DNA of 64,000 bases from Bacteroidia bacterium. Its GTDB lineage: Bacteria > Bacteroidota > Bacteroidia > Flavobacteriales > Flavobacteriaceae. The DNA is taken from positions 1-64,000 of the forward strand of contig JAUIEK010000008.1 of the NCBI GenBank assembly GCA_030428865.1. The letters run 5' to 3'. The notes beneath the pieces are model-generated. The model was not told the DNA's origin and searched no databases. It was given only the letters and a program-made list of their open reading frames with translations. Below are positions 29,073 through 37,370 of the stretch, one piece after another (positions within the stretch are counted from its first letter, which is position 1; every line of letters starts with the position of its first letter). Both the position numbers and the translations under genes were made by a program.

Positions 29073-30743
29073 ATGAAGAAACAGCTTCTAACATTATTGC
29101 TAGTAATGAGTCCTTTCTTAATATTTGCTGACGGTAAAGGAATAGATGAAAAAATTAACGATTGGTTTATGCCAATTGCTTCGGCTTGGGAAAGTTTAGT
29201 TTTGTACCCAATACCAATTGCAGGAAAGCAAGTTCCTATTGTTGTAATTCTTTTGGTTTTAGGGGCAACATTTTTTACTTTATACTTCAAATTTCCAAGT
29301 ATAAGTAGATTTCCGTTAGCGATTAATACGGTTCGAGGTAAATATGTGGATATTGAAAAGCATGGAGCGGACAAATTATACAATAACGAAGAGGCATTAG
29401 CAGAAGAAGATATTAAAGATACTATTAGAGATGAAAGTGCTCATGGAGAAGTATCCCATTTTCAAGCTCTGGCAACGGCGGTTTCTGGTACAGTAGGACT
29501 AGGTAACATTGCGGGAGTTGCTGTAGCAATTGCTTTAGGAGGTCCTGGAGCTACTTTCTGGATGATTGTTTGCGGTTTGATAGGAATGGCTACCAAATTT
29601 GTAGAGTGTACACTAGGAGTAAAATATAGAGATGTAGGAAAAGACGGTACTATCTATGGCGGACCTATGTATTATCTTTCAAAAGGATTAAAAGAGAGAG
29701 GCTTTGGAGGATTAGGAAAAATATTGGCAGGCTTGTTTGCTGTATTATGTGTGGGGGCTTCTTTTGGAGGAGGTAATGCATTTCAATCGAATCAAGCTAC
29801 AGTTCAGTTGTCTTCTTTGTTAGGATTAAAAGGTGGTGCTACAGGTTTCATAATAGGAATTATTTTAGCTGTTCTAGTAGGAATTGTCATTATAGGAGGA
29901 ATTAAGCGTATTGCAAAAATTACAGAAAAGGTAGTGCCTTTTATGGCAGGAATTTATGTTGTAGCATCCTTAATTATCATTTTTGCGAATTTTTCTTATA
30001 TAGATGATGCCTTTGGACTAATCTTTAGTGGAGCATTTACTCCAATGGCAGGATTAGGAGGTCTTGTAGGAGTTTTAATTGTTGGTTTTCAAAGAGCAGC
30101 ATTTTCTAATGAAGCTGGTGCAGGTTCTGCAGCCATAGCTCACTCAGCAGTAAAAACAAAATATCCAGCTTCAGAAGGAGTTGTTGCATTATTAGAGCCT
30201 TTTATTGATACTGTTGTAATTTGTACAATGACGGCTTTAGTTATTATCTTTTTCAATATTGATGGAACAAACTTGCAAAGCGTTTTTGAATATGGATCTG
30301 TGCAAAGCAGTAACGTTATCTTAAATGCGACAGGAGCTCAGGTTGGAGGTGTAGATTTAACATCAATGGCTTTTGATTCTGTAATTCCAGGTTTTTCGTA
30401 TGTTCTTACAATTGCGATTGTATTATTTGCTTTTTCAACCATGATCTCATGGTCTTACTATGGTTTGCAATCATGGAAGTTTTTATTTGGAAAAGGAAAA
30501 ACAGCCGATATTGTTTATAAGATACTATTCTTGCTTTTTGTTGTTATAGGTGCAGCTGCTACTTTAGATGCAGTTATCAAATTTTCGGACGCAATGATTT
30601 TAGCGCTTGTATTCCCTAATATGCTTGGTCTTTTACTTCTTTTTCCTAAGGTTCGTGAGGAAATGGTTAGGTATTTACGAGCAATTAAAATAAAGAAAGA
30701 AGCTATTGAAGATGGAGCTGTCGATGTTACAGAGCACATGTAG
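29073..30743 (+). CDS. Alanine/glycine:cation symporter (AGCS)
   Basis: Sodium-coupled amino acid importer of the inner membrane, 556 residues with about ten hydrophobic segments. The family motif is visible as SAHGEVSHFQALATAVSGTVGLGNIAGVAVA (two overlapping pieces, about residues 125-155) and GPGATFWMIVCGLIGMATKF, followed by GGPMYYLSKGL and AFSNEAGAGSAAIAHSA. It has an N-terminal cleavable-looking signal (MKKQLLTLLLVMSPFLIFADG), common in Bacteroidota members. Alanine and glycine are the usual substrates. The hairpin that probably terminates it lies inside the start of the next gene. Confidence 0.93.
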   Translation: MKKQLLTLLLVMSPFLIFADGKGIDEKINDWFMPIASAWESLVLYPIPIAGKQVPIVVILLVLGATFFTLYFKFPSISRFPLAINTVRGKYVDIEKHGADKLYNNEEALAEEDIKDTIRDESAHGEVSHFQALATAVSGTVGLGNIAGVAVAIALGGPGATFWMIVCGLIGMATKFVECTLGVKYRDVGKDGTIYGGPMYYLSKGLKERGFGGLGKILAGLFAVLCVGASFGGGNAFQSNQATVQLSSLLGLKGGATGFIIGIILAVLVGIVIIGGIKRIAKITEKVVPFMAGIYVVASLIIIFANFSYIDDAFGLIFSGAFTPMAGLGGLVGVLIVGFQRAAFSNEAGAGSAAIAHSAVKTKYPASEGVVALLEPFIDTVVICTMTALVIIFFNIDGTNLQSVFEYGSVQSSNVILNATGAQVGGVDLTSMAFDSVIPGFSYVLTIAIVLFAFSTMISWSYYGLQSWKFLFGKGKTADIVYKILFLLFVVIGAAATLDAVIKFSDAMILALVFPNMLGLLLLFPKVREEMVRYLRAIKIKKEAIEDGAVDVTEHM

Positions 30744-30751
30744 AAAGAATA

Positions 30752-31633
30752 ATGAATAAGTTTACATCCCATTTCAGGTACTCTAAAAGTCAAAGAAATG
30801 GGATTTTTCTTTTAATTGCAGTTATTGTAGTTATCCAATGTGTTTATTTTTTAATTGATTTTTCTGATAATGAAAAGGTTAAAAACCCTGAAGAGTTTGC
30901 TATTCGGAAAAAGATAGATAGCTTATATCAGCTTAAAGAAGAAAAACCAAAAGCTAGAATATTTCGATTTAACCCTAATTTTATTACAGATTATAAAGGA
31001 TATACTTTAGGTATGTCAATTAATGAAATTGATCGATTACATCAATTTAGGGCAAGAGGTAAATATGTAAACTCAGTAAGAGAGTTTCAGCAAGTAACGC
31101 AAGTTTCAGATAGTTTATTAAAAAAAATATCTCCATATTTTAAATTTCCAGATTGGGTTAACAAGAGAACCACAAATCAGAAAAAGGACCAGTATTATAC
31201 GCCTGATAAAGCAAAAGATATTTCAGGAATTAAAACAAACGACTTAAACCAGGCAACAATATCTGACTTTACAATAATTAAAAATGTTGATGAAGCTTTA
31301 GCAGCACGAATAGTTAGGTATAGAGAAAAACTACAAGGATATTCCTATCAAAATCAGCTAAATGAGGTTTGGGGTATAACCTCAAACCAAGTGAAACAAA
31401 TTCTGAAGATATTTTCGATTACAAAGAAACCCGAAATTGTAAGGGTAAATATAAATACGGCTACATTTAAAGAAGTGTTGGCTGCTCCGTATATAGATTA
31501 TGAATTATGCAAGAAGATTTTTCAGTATAGAGATGAAGTTGCTGAATTACAAACCATCGAAGAGCTTAAAAATATAGAAGGGTTTCCGCTCAATAAATAC
31601 GATAGAATAGTTTTATATTTGTCAGTTAAATAA
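30752..31633 (+). CDS. Helix-hairpin-helix domain protein (ComEA-like repeats)
   Basis: The 293-residue protein has an N-terminal membrane anchor (GIFLLIAVIVVIQCVYFLI, about 17-35) preceded by HFRYSKSQRN, the usual start of this flavobacterial family. The rest carries three tandem HhH repeats, recognised by NxAT and hairpin patterns: LGMSINEIDRLHQFRARGK, IKTNDLNQATISDFTIIKNV, and VNINTATFKEVLAAPYID. HhH repeats bind DNA non-specifically, so an envelope-anchored DNA-binding or uptake role is possible but unproved. The start codon is 9 bp after the AGCS stop, and codons 5-18 coincide with a terminator-like hairpin. Confidence 0.85.
   Translation: MNKFTSHFRYSKSQRNGIFLLIAVIVVIQCVYFLIDFSDNEKVKNPEEFAIRKKIDSLYQLKEEKPKARIFRFNPNFITDYKGYTLGMSINEIDRLHQFRARGKYVNSVREFQQVTQVSDSLLKKISPYFKFPDWVNKRTTNQKKDQYYTPDKAKDISGIKTNDLNQATISDFTIIKNVDEALAARIVRYREKLQGYSYQNQLNEVWGITSNQVKQILKIFSITKKPEIVRVNINTATFKEVLAAPYIDYELCKKIFQYRDEVAELQTIEELKNIEGFPLNKYDRIVLYLSVK
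30766..30813 (+). terminator. Terminator-like hairpin inside the HhH gene start
   Basis: ATCCCATTTC (30766-30775) and GAAATGGGAT (30795-30804) make a perfect 10-bp stem with a 19-base loop, followed by TTTTCTTTT. It is 23 bp after the AGCS stop and within codons 5-18 of the HhH gene. Confidence 0.55.
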
Positions 31634-31640
31634 CAGAAAG

Positions 31641-32804
31641 ATGAACATGTACTTTACAGAAGAGCATGAAGCTTTTAGAGAGAGTTTTAAAGATTTTCTT
31701 CAAAAAGAGGTAGTTCCTCATATAGAAAAATGGGAAAAAACAGGAACGATTGATCGCTTTATTTGGGAGAAGTTTGGAGAAATGGGATATTTCGGAATTA
31801 GTTATCCCGAACAATATGGCGGATTGGCACTTGATATATTTTACATGGTAATTTTTTTAGAAGAATTACAAAAAATCAATTCAGGAGGTTTTGCTGCAGC
31901 TATGTGGGCTCATACTTATCTAGCTATGACGCACTTATACAAAGAAGGAGATGAACGTATAAAGAGAGAATATTTAACACCTAGCATAGAAGGAAAAAAA
32001 ATAGGATGTTTGTGTATAACAGAACCTTTTGGAGGGTCTGATGTTGCAGGAATGAGAACTACGGCTGTAAAAGAAGGAGATTACTACTTAATTAATGGAT
32101 CCAAAACATTTATTACAAATGGAGTTTACTCTGATTATTTAATTGTTGCGGCGAAAACAAATTCACAAGCAAATCACCAAGGAATTAGTATTTTTTTAAT
32201 TGATAGAGAAACTCCTGGTATTACAGCAACTAAACTAGATAAATTAGGATGGAAGGCCTCTGATACAGGAGAAATTGCTTTTGACAACGTAAAAATTCCT
32301 GCTCAAAATTTAATGGGACAAGAAGGAAAAGGGTTTGGTTATATTATGCAGCATTTTGCATTGGAAAGATTAGTTATGGGTATCAATGCACACGCTAGAG
32401 CAGAATACGCTGTTGATTATGCAGTTCAGTATATGTCAGAAAGAAAAGCATTTGGTAAAACGTTAGATCAATTTCAGGCTCTGCGTCATAAAGTAGCAGA
32501 AATGGCAAGTGAAGTAGAAATGTGTAAAGAATTTAACTATAGTATAGCCAAAAGGTTGGATGAAGGAACTTATGTAGTAAAGGAAGCTAGCATGTCTAAA
32601 TTACTTTCTACAAAAATAGCAGATCAGGTAATTTATGATGCACTACAATTACTTGGAGGATATGGTTATATGGAGGAATATCCTATGGCTAGATTATTAA
32701 GAGATAGTCGTTTAGGTCCAATTGGAGGAGGTACATCTGAAATACTCAAAGAGATTATTGCTAAAATAGTAATCGATAAGAAAGAGTATAAAACGGCTAC
32801 TTAA
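31641..32804 (+). CDS. Acyl-CoA dehydrogenase family protein
   Basis: FAD enzyme of 387 residues that introduces the alpha-beta double bond in acyl-CoA thioesters. Motifs present: GYFGISYPEQYGGL near residue 50, the FAD/substrate loop CLCITEPFGGSDVAGMRTTA (about 121-140), ITNGVYSDYLIVAAKT, QFQALRHKVAEMA, and the C-terminal LLGGYGYMEEYPMARLLRD and GGGTSEILKEIIAK. Chain-length specificity cannot be read with confidence. Starts 7 bp after the HhH gene, so the two are probably co-transcribed. No electron-transfer flavoprotein genes are nearby. Confidence 0.93.
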   Translation: MNMYFTEEHEAFRESFKDFLQKEVVPHIEKWEKTGTIDRFIWEKFGEMGYFGISYPEQYGGLALDIFYMVIFLEELQKINSGGFAAAMWAHTYLAMTHLYKEGDERIKREYLTPSIEGKKIGCLCITEPFGGSDVAGMRTTAVKEGDYYLINGSKTFITNGVYSDYLIVAAKTNSQANHQGISIFLIDRETPGITATKLDKLGWKASDTGEIAFDNVKIPAQNLMGQEGKGFGYIMQHFALERLVMGINAHARAEYAVDYAVQYMSERKAFGKTLDQFQALRHKVAEMASEVEMCKEFNYSIAKRLDEGTYVVKEASMSKLLSTKIADQVIYDALQLLGGYGYMEEYPMARLLRDSRLGPIGGGTSEILKEIIAKIVIDKKEYKTAT

Positions 32805-32892
32805 AATCAAAAATGTTTATTGAGGTTCTGTAACTTGTCTTTACAGATAATAATCCAGTTCTTATCATTCAAGCACAGTAAATTAAGTAAAT

Positions 32893-33948
32893 ATGAAAGA
32901 ATTTTTCGCAAAAGAGTTTTATCATAATACTCTATATGACTGGAGTATTAGCCTTTTAATAATATTAGGCTCAATAATTCTGGGTAAAATCATTTACTGG
33001 TTTTTTGGTAAAGTTGTAAAGAAGTTTACATCAAAAACCAAAACAAAAATAGATGATATCATTGTAGATATGGTTGAAGAGCCTTTGGTTTTTGCTATAG
33101 GAGTTATAGGTTTCTGGTACGGTGTTGAATCTTTAAGTTTCCCTGCAGAAGTAGAGAAAGTTATAGGCAATATATATCACATGCTTATAGCTATAAATGT
33201 TACATGGCTAATTGCTAGGTTGCTAGATGCATTAATAGAAGAGTATGTTGTGCCATTAACTGAAAAGACAGAAAGTGATTTCGATGATCAGATTCTCCCT
33301 ATTTTTAGAAAAGGACTTCGTTCGGTAATTTGGGCTTTAGGTGTTATTGTAGGACTTAACAATGCAGGGTACGATGTTACGGCCATGATTGCTGGACTTG
33401 GAATAGGAGGTTTAGCATTAGCTATGGCTGCCAAAGACTCTCTGTCTAATATTTTTGGAGGAGTTACTGTTTTTACAGATAAACCTTTTAAAGTTAATGA
33501 TAGAATCAAGATTGATGGGTTTGATGGAACAATCACTGAAATAGGAATAAGAACAAGTAGATTAAAAACCTTAGAAGGAAGAGTAGTCACTATACCCAAT
33601 TCGAAATTTACGGGAAACATGGTGGAGAACATAAGCGAAGAACCTTCTCGTAAAGTCGTAGTTAAAATAGGACTTACTTATGATATGAGTGCTGATCAAA
33701 TTGAAAACTCGATGAAAATTTTAAAATCTATAGCGGAAAAAAACAAAAACATTGAGTCAGCCCCTACAGTAGGATTCAATGATTTTGGAGACTTTTCTCT
33801 TGGGATTATTTTTATTTATTACATTAAAAAAGGTGCAGATATTATAAACACACAAACAGAAGTTAATTTGGCAATATTAAGAGAGTTTGAAGAAAATAAA
33901 TTAGAAATGGCTTTTCCAACGCAAACTATTTATACAAAATCTATTTAA
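32893..33948 (+). CDS. Small-conductance mechanosensitive channel (MscS family)
   Basis: The 351-residue inner-membrane channel has three or more hydrophobic segments at residues ~15-40, 65-85 and 85-110, then the pore helix TM3 rich in Gly and Ala (TAMIAGLGIGGLALAMAAKDSL, given here as two overlapping motifs AGLGIGGLALAMAAKD and SLSNIFGGVTVF). The beta-domain motif DRIKIDGFDGTITEIGIRT and GRVVTIPNSKF follow, as in MscS. It relieves turgor on osmotic downshift. It stands alone between acyl-CoA dehydrogenase and rpsU with intergenic room on both sides. Confidence 0.93.
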   Translation: MKEFFAKEFYHNTLYDWSISLLIILGSIILGKIIYWFFGKVVKKFTSKTKTKIDDIIVDMVEEPLVFAIGVIGFWYGVESLSFPAEVEKVIGNIYHMLIAINVTWLIARLLDALIEEYVVPLTEKTESDFDDQILPIFRKGLRSVIWALGVIVGLNNAGYDVTAMIAGLGIGGLALAMAAKDSLSNIFGGVTVFTDKPFKVNDRIKIDGFDGTITEIGIRTSRLKTLEGRVVTIPNSKFTGNMVENISEEPSRKVVVKIGLTYDMSADQIENSMKILKSIAEKNKNIESAPTVGFNDFGDFSLGIIFIYYIKKGADIINTQTEVNLAILREFEENKLEMAFPTQTIYTKSI

Positions 33949-33974
33949 GATTTAGAATAAAAGTTGTAAATTTG
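33944..33974 (+). promoter_or_regulatory. Promoter of rpsU
   Basis: TAAATTTG at 33967-33974 is an exact -7 match. TTTA at 33944-33947 stands 19 bases upstream and overlaps the MscS stop region. The bases after the -7 box, GCAGTCC, are the same as in the tRNA operon promoter at 35565. Confidence 0.6.
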
Positions 33975-34001
33975 CAGTCCAAAATTAAAAAGACGACATT
34001 G

Positions 34002-34010
34002 AAAGGAGGT
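34002..34010 (+). promoter_or_regulatory. Strong Shine-Dalgarno of rpsU
   Basis: AAAGGAGGT is followed after 8 bases by the rpsU ATG. Strong SD sequences are rare in this phylum, where the anti-SD is hidden on the ribosome by bS21. In Flavobacterium johnsoniae rpsU is known to carry such an SD and to be subject to autoregulation through it. Confidence 0.85.
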
Positions 34011-34018
34011 GCCAACAT

Positions 34019-34216
34019 ATGTTAATTATTCCTGTAAAAGAAGGAGAGAATATAGATAGAGCTCTTAAACGTTATAAGAGAAAGTTTGACCGAACAAAAA
34101 CAATGAAAACGTTACGAGATAGAAAGCAGTTTACAAAGCCATCTGTAGCAAAAAGAGCTCAAAAGATCAAAGCATCTTACGTTCAGAGATTAAGAACTCA
34201 AGAAGAAGCTGGTTAA
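34019..34216 (+). CDS. rpsU: 30S ribosomal protein S21
   Basis: The 65-residue basic protein starts MLIIPVKEGENIDRALKRYK, the usual bS21 N-terminus, and has the RKKFDRTK-like basic stretch (RKFDRTKTMKTLRDRKQF). It binds near the 3' end of 16S rRNA. In Bacteroidota bS21 helps to sequester the anti-SD, which explains why SD sequences are weak in the neighbours but strong here. It is a single-gene unit with its own promoter and a good intrinsic terminator (34241-34270). Confidence 0.96.
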   Translation: MLIIPVKEGENIDRALKRYKRKFDRTKTMKTLRDRKQFTKPSVAKRAQKIKASYVQRLRTQEEAG

Positions 34217-34240
34217 TAAGCTTCCCTTTAGATAAATATA

Positions 34241-34270
34241 AAGCCATAGCTAAATGCTATGGCTTTTTTA
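34241..34270 (+). terminator. Intrinsic terminator after rpsU
   Basis: AAGCCATAGC (34241-34250), loop TAAAT and GCTATGGCTT (34256-34265) give a 10-bp stem followed by a run of T. Confidence 0.88.
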
Positions 34271-34317
34271 TTAGTTCAATTTCATAAATTTGAGTCAAAT
34301 TAAGAACGAGAAAATTG

Positions 34318-35211
34318 ATGCTCATAAATGCATTTTTTGATTATTTATCACTAGAGAAAAAATACTCTAAGCATACTGTAAGCGCTTATAAAAATGATTT
34401 GATGGTTTTTAAATCATTTTTAGATTCAGAGTATGGAGTGGTAGATATGAGAGAAGTGGAATACAATCAAATCCGTTTTTGGATTGTTGATTTAGTGAAT
34501 AGAGAAATTTCAAATCGATCTATCAATAGAAAAATCAGCACATTAAAGACCTTTTACAAGTTTTTGCAAAAAATTGACGAGATTAAAACAAATCCTCTGG
34601 CAAATCATAAATCATTAAAAGTTGATAAAAAAGTACAGATTCCGTTTTCTTCGGAAGAAGTATATAATGTAATAGCATTAGTCACAGAAAATACATTTGC
34701 GGGCTTAAGAGACAAACTATTAATAGAGTTGTTGTATTCTACAGGAATGAGAAGAATAGAGCTTATTAATTTGAAAGAAAGCGATATTAACTTAGCTGGG
34801 AAAAGTTTGAAAGTCTTAGGTAAAAGGAATAAAGAACGATTTTTGCCTATTTTACAATCTGTTTTTGATACACTAACAGCTTACTTAAAGATAAAAAAAA
34901 GTACAGGCTTTGAAAATGAATATTTATTGCTTACAGATAAAGGAGAGAAACTGTACGAAACACTTGTTTATCGTCTTGTAAATTTGTACTTTAGTAGGGT
35001 TTCTTCAAAAACAAAAAAAAGCCCTCATATATTGAGGCATTCTTTTGCAACGCATTTGTTAAATGAAGGAGCAGATTTTAATTCCGTAAAGGAATTATTA
35101 GGTCATGCTAGCTTGGCCTCAACCCAAGTCTATACGCATAATAGTTTGGATCAATTAAAAAAAGTATTTAACCAAGCTCACCCAAGGAGCTCTAAAAACA
35201 AGAATCTATGA
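34318..35211 (+). CDS. Tyrosine recombinase XerC/XerD type
   Basis: Site-specific recombinase of 297 residues for chromosome dimer resolution. The start ATG at 34318 is preferred to the TTG one codon upstream. N-terminal SAM-like domain (SLEKKYSKHTVSAYKNDL), then the catalytic Arg in STGMRRIELINL (about residue 144), HILRHSFATHLLNEGADF (His-x-x-Arg, about 237-240), GHASLASTQVYTH with the nucleophile Tyr (about 272). The size and the neighbourhood (rpsU, hpf, tRNAs, tuf) are those of the chromosomal XerC-type gene, not an integron integrase. It overlaps hpf by 4 bp. Confidence 0.9.
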   Translation: MLINAFFDYLSLEKKYSKHTVSAYKNDLMVFKSFLDSEYGVVDMREVEYNQIRFWIVDLVNREISNRSINRKISTLKTFYKFLQKIDEIKTNPLANHKSLKVDKKVQIPFSSEEVYNVIALVTENTFAGLRDKLLIELLYSTGMRRIELINLKESDINLAGKSLKVLGKRNKERFLPILQSVFDTLTAYLKIKKSTGFENEYLLLTDKGEKLYETLVYRLVNLYFSRVSSKTKKSPHILRHSFATHLLNEGADFNSVKELLGHASLASTQVYTHNSLDQLKKVFNQAHPRSSKNKNL

Positions 35212-35516
35212 AAGTTTACACACAATCAATCGATTTTCATGCTTCATCAGAATTATTGGCATTCACTCAGAAAAAAGTAGAGTCGTTAACCAAATTTCAT
35301 GACAAAATAGTTGACGCAGAGGTTTTTTTTAAATTGATTAATACGAGTGATAAAGAGAATAAGATCACAGAGATAAAAATTAATGTGCCAGGTAATGAAA
35401 TTATGGTTAAGAAAACTCATAAAACCTTTGAGGAAGGAGTGAGTAGTTGTGTAGAATCTTTAAAAAGATCGTTAAAGAAATCAAAAGAGAAACATCGCCA
35501 ATCTTTAGTCTTGTAA
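35208..35516 (+). CDS. hpf: Ribosome hibernation-promoting factor (short HPF/RaiA type)
   Basis: The 102-residue protein resembles the short form of HPF/YfiA that binds the 30S A- and P-site region in stationary phase and causes 70S inactivation. It begins MKVYTQSIDFHASSELLAFT and contains KLTKFHDKIVDAEVFFKL-like strand-helix pattern (VESLTKFHDKIVDAEVFF) and the ETHKTFEEGVSSCVESLKR-like helix. No C-terminal dimerisation extension is present, so it is the short form. It overlaps the stop of the recombinase gene by 4 bp (ATGA), indicating coupling. Confidence 0.9.
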   Translation: MKVYTQSIDFHASSELLAFTQKKVESLTKFHDKIVDAEVFFKLINTSDKENKITEIKINVPGNEIMVKKTHKTFEEGVSSCVESLKRSLKKSKEKHRQSLVL

Positions 35517-35541
35517 AAACATAAAAAATAAATTCAAAAAG

Positions 35542-35572
35542 TTTTAGAAATAAAAAAAAACTTATACATTTG
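35542..35572 (+). promoter_or_regulatory. Promoter of the tRNA-tuf operon
   Basis: TACATTTG at 35565-35572 is an exact -7 match with TTTT at 35542-35545 and a 19-base spacer. It is followed by GCAGTCC. It lies about 40 bp before tRNA-Thr(TGT). Confidence 0.65.
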
Positions 35573-35611
35573 CAGTCCGTTAGAAATAACGGATTGTTTT
35601 TTGTGTAAAAA

Positions 35612-35685
35612 GCCGATATAGCTCAGCTGGCTAGAGCAGCTGATTTGTAATCAGCAGGTCGTGGGTTCGAGTCCCTCTATCGGCT
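35612..35685 (+). tRNA. tRNA-Thr (anticodon TGT)
   Basis: The 74-nt cloverleaf has acceptor arms GCCGATA and TATCGGC, anticodon stem GCTGA/TCAGC with loop TTTGTAA, and T-arm loop TTCGAGT. CCA is not encoded. First of four tRNAs before tuf. Confidence 0.97.
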
Positions 35686-35713
35686 CAAGTTCATTAAAAT
35701 AAATTAAGTTTTT

Positions 35714-35796
35714 GGGGAGATTCCAGAGCGGCCAAATGGGACGGACTGTAACTCCGTTGTCTTTCGACTTCGCAGGTTCGAATCCTGCTCTCCCCA
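35714..35796 (+). tRNA. tRNA-Tyr (anticodon GTA)
   Basis: The 83-nt class II tRNA has acceptor arms GGGGAGA and TCTCCCC, anticodon stem ACGGA/TCCGT with loop CTGTAAC, and a long variable arm. CCA is not encoded. Confidence 0.97.
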
Positions 35797-35808
35797 CAAA
35801 AACTTTGA

Positions 35809-35871
35809 ATTATGATTTTAGGATTACGAATTAGTTTCATTTAATAGCTTTCGTAATTTAAAATTCATAAT
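35809..35871 (+). repeat. Long imperfect hairpin between tRNA-Tyr and tRNA-Gly
   Basis: Arms 35809-35830 and 35850-35871 (22 nt each) are near-perfect inverted repeats: both contain ATTACGAA/TTCGTAAT and ATTATGA/TCATAAT blocks with a small central mismatch and a one-base offset. The loop is 19 nt. A processing site for the tRNA precursor or a remnant short inverted repeat; function not shown. Confidence 0.6.
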
Positions 35872-35877
35872 AGATTT

Positions 35878-35950
35878 GCGGGAGTAGCTCAGTTGGTAGA
35901 GCGTCAGCCTTCCAAGCTGAATGTCGCCGGTTCGAACCCGGTCTCCCGCT
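35878..35950 (+). tRNA. tRNA-Gly (anticodon TCC)
   Basis: The 73-nt cloverleaf has acceptor arms GCGGGAG and CTCCCGC, anticodon stem TCAGC/GCTGA with loop CTTCCAA. CCA is not encoded. Confidence 0.97.
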
Positions 35951-35969
35951 CTAAAATAAATCCAACAAA

Positions 35970-36042
35970 GCCGATGTAGCTCAGTTGGTAGAGCGCATCC
36001 TTGGTAGGGATGAGGTCACGGGTTCAAATCCCGTCATTGGCT
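35970..36042 (+). tRNA. tRNA-Thr (anticodon GGT)
   Basis: The 73-nt cloverleaf has acceptor arms GCCGATG and CATTGGC (one G-T pair), anticodon stem CATCC/GGATG with loop TTGGTAG. CCA is not encoded. Confidence 0.97.
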
Positions 36043-36104
36043 CTTGATGTGAAATTTTATTAGACACTAAATATATTTAAAGAAGAACTTAAAATTAATT
36101 AATC

Positions 36105-37292
36105 ATGGCAAAGGAAACTTTTGATCGTTCGAAACCACACTTAAACATTGGTACAATCGGGCACGTAGATCACGGTAAAACTACTTTGACAGCTGCAATA
36201 ACTAAAGTATTAGCTGAAAAAGGTCTTTCTGAAATTAGAGACTTCGATCAAATCGATAACGCTCCAGAGGAGAAAGAAAGAGGAATTACTATTAATACTT
36301 CTCACGTAGAGTATCAAACAGCTAATCGTCACTATGCACACGTAGATTGTCCTGGTCACGCGGATTACGTTAAAAACATGGTAACGGGTGCTGCGCAAAT
36401 GGATGGTGCTATTTTAGTAGTTGCTGCTACAGATGGTCCTATGCCACAAACTCGTGAGCACATCTTATTAGGTCGTCAGGTAGGTATTCCACGTATTGTT
36501 GTTTTCTTAAACAAGGTGGATATGGTTGATGATGAAGAATTGTTAGAGTTGGTTGAAATGGAAGTTAGAGAATTACTTTCGTTCTACGAGTATGATGGGG
36601 ATAATGGTCCTGTAATTCAAGGTTCTGCATTAGGAGCTTTAAACGGAGAAGCTAAATGGGTTGATACTGTTATGGAGCTTATGGAGGCTGTTGATTCTTG
36701 GATTGAAGAGCCTTTAAGAGAGGTTGATAAAGATTTCTTAATGCCAATTGAAGATGTATTCTCTATTACTGGTCGTGGTACTGTTGCGACTGGACGTATT
36801 GAAACTGGTGTAGCTAATTCTGGAGATGCTGTTGATATTATTGGTATGGGAGCTGAAAAATTAGCTTCTACTATTACGGGAGTTGAGATGTTCCGTAAAA
36901 TCTTAAATAGAGGTGAGGCTGGAGATAACGTAGGTTTATTATTAAGAGGTATTGAAAAAACAGATATTAAAAGAGGTATGGTAATCTGTAAGCCAGGTTC
37001 TGTAACTCCACACGCTAAATTCAAAGCTGAGGTTTATATCCTTAAGAAAGAAGAAGGTGGTCGTCACACTCCTTTCCATAATAACTACCGTCCACAGTTC
37101 TACGTGCGTACAACTGATGTTACTGGTAATATTAATTTACCTGATGGAGTAGAAATGGTAATGCCTGGTGATAACTTAACAATTACAGTTGATTTAATTC
37201 AGCCAATTGCATTAAACTTAGGTTTACGTTTCGCTATCCGTGAAGGAGGTAGAACAGTAGGAGCTGGTCAGGTAACTGAAATTTTAGACTAA
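36105..37292 (+). CDS. tuf: Translation elongation factor Tu
   Basis: GTPase that delivers aminoacyl-tRNA to the ribosome. The 395-residue protein has the G1 box [19 protein letters not shown] (residues 17-35), the G2 region [16 protein letters not shown], the G3 DCPGHADY, and the G4 NKVDM. Domains 2 and 3 are complete and end [14 protein letters not shown]. Codon use looks strongly biased, as expected for a highly expressed gene. It follows four tRNA genes and precedes tRNA-Trp, secE and nusG, the arrangement of the E. coli tufB region. A hairpin follows the stop. Confidence 0.99.
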   Translation: MAKETFDRSKPHLNIGTIGHVDHGKTTLTAAITKVLAEKGLSEIRDFDQIDNAPEEKERGITINTSHVEYQTANRHYAHVDCPGHADYVKNMVTGAAQMDGAILVVAATDGPMPQTREHILLGRQVGIPRIVVFLNKVDMVDDEELLELVEMEVRELLSFYEYDGDNGPVIQGSALGALNGEAKWVDTVMELMEAVDSWIEEPLREVDKDFLMPIEDVFSITGRGTVATGRIETGVANSGDAVDIIGMGAEKLASTITGVEMFRKILNRGEAGDNVGLLLRGIEKTDIKRGMVICKPGSVTPHAKFKAEVYILKKEEGGRHTPFHNNYRPQFYVRTTDVTGNINLPDGVEMVMPGDNLTITVDLIQPIALNLGLRFAIREGGRTVGAGQVTEILD

Positions 37293-37325
37293 TTAAAGTC
37301 TATATATAAAGGTATTCAACTATAA

Positions 37326-37350
37326 GGTGTCCTAATTTTATTAGGACGCC
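37326..37350 (+). terminator. Hairpin after tuf
   Basis: An 11-bp stem (GGTGTCCTAAT pairing with ATTAGGACGCC, one G-T pair) with a 3-base loop is followed by TTTAT only. The short T-run suggests a partial terminator or processing site before tRNA-Trp. Confidence 0.55.
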
Positions 37351-37370
37351 TTTATGAATAAAATAGAGAG

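Noticed and set aside
32805-32892. Terminator after the acyl-CoA dehydrogenase gene
   Set aside because: A 6-bp stem CTGTAA/TTACAG exists but has no T-run; too weak to list.
34318-35211. The tyrosine recombinase as integrase of the cassette array
   Set aside because: Its size, motifs and position (rpsU-xer-hpf-tRNA-tuf) are those of the housekeeping XerC/XerD gene, and it is 14 kb from the array.
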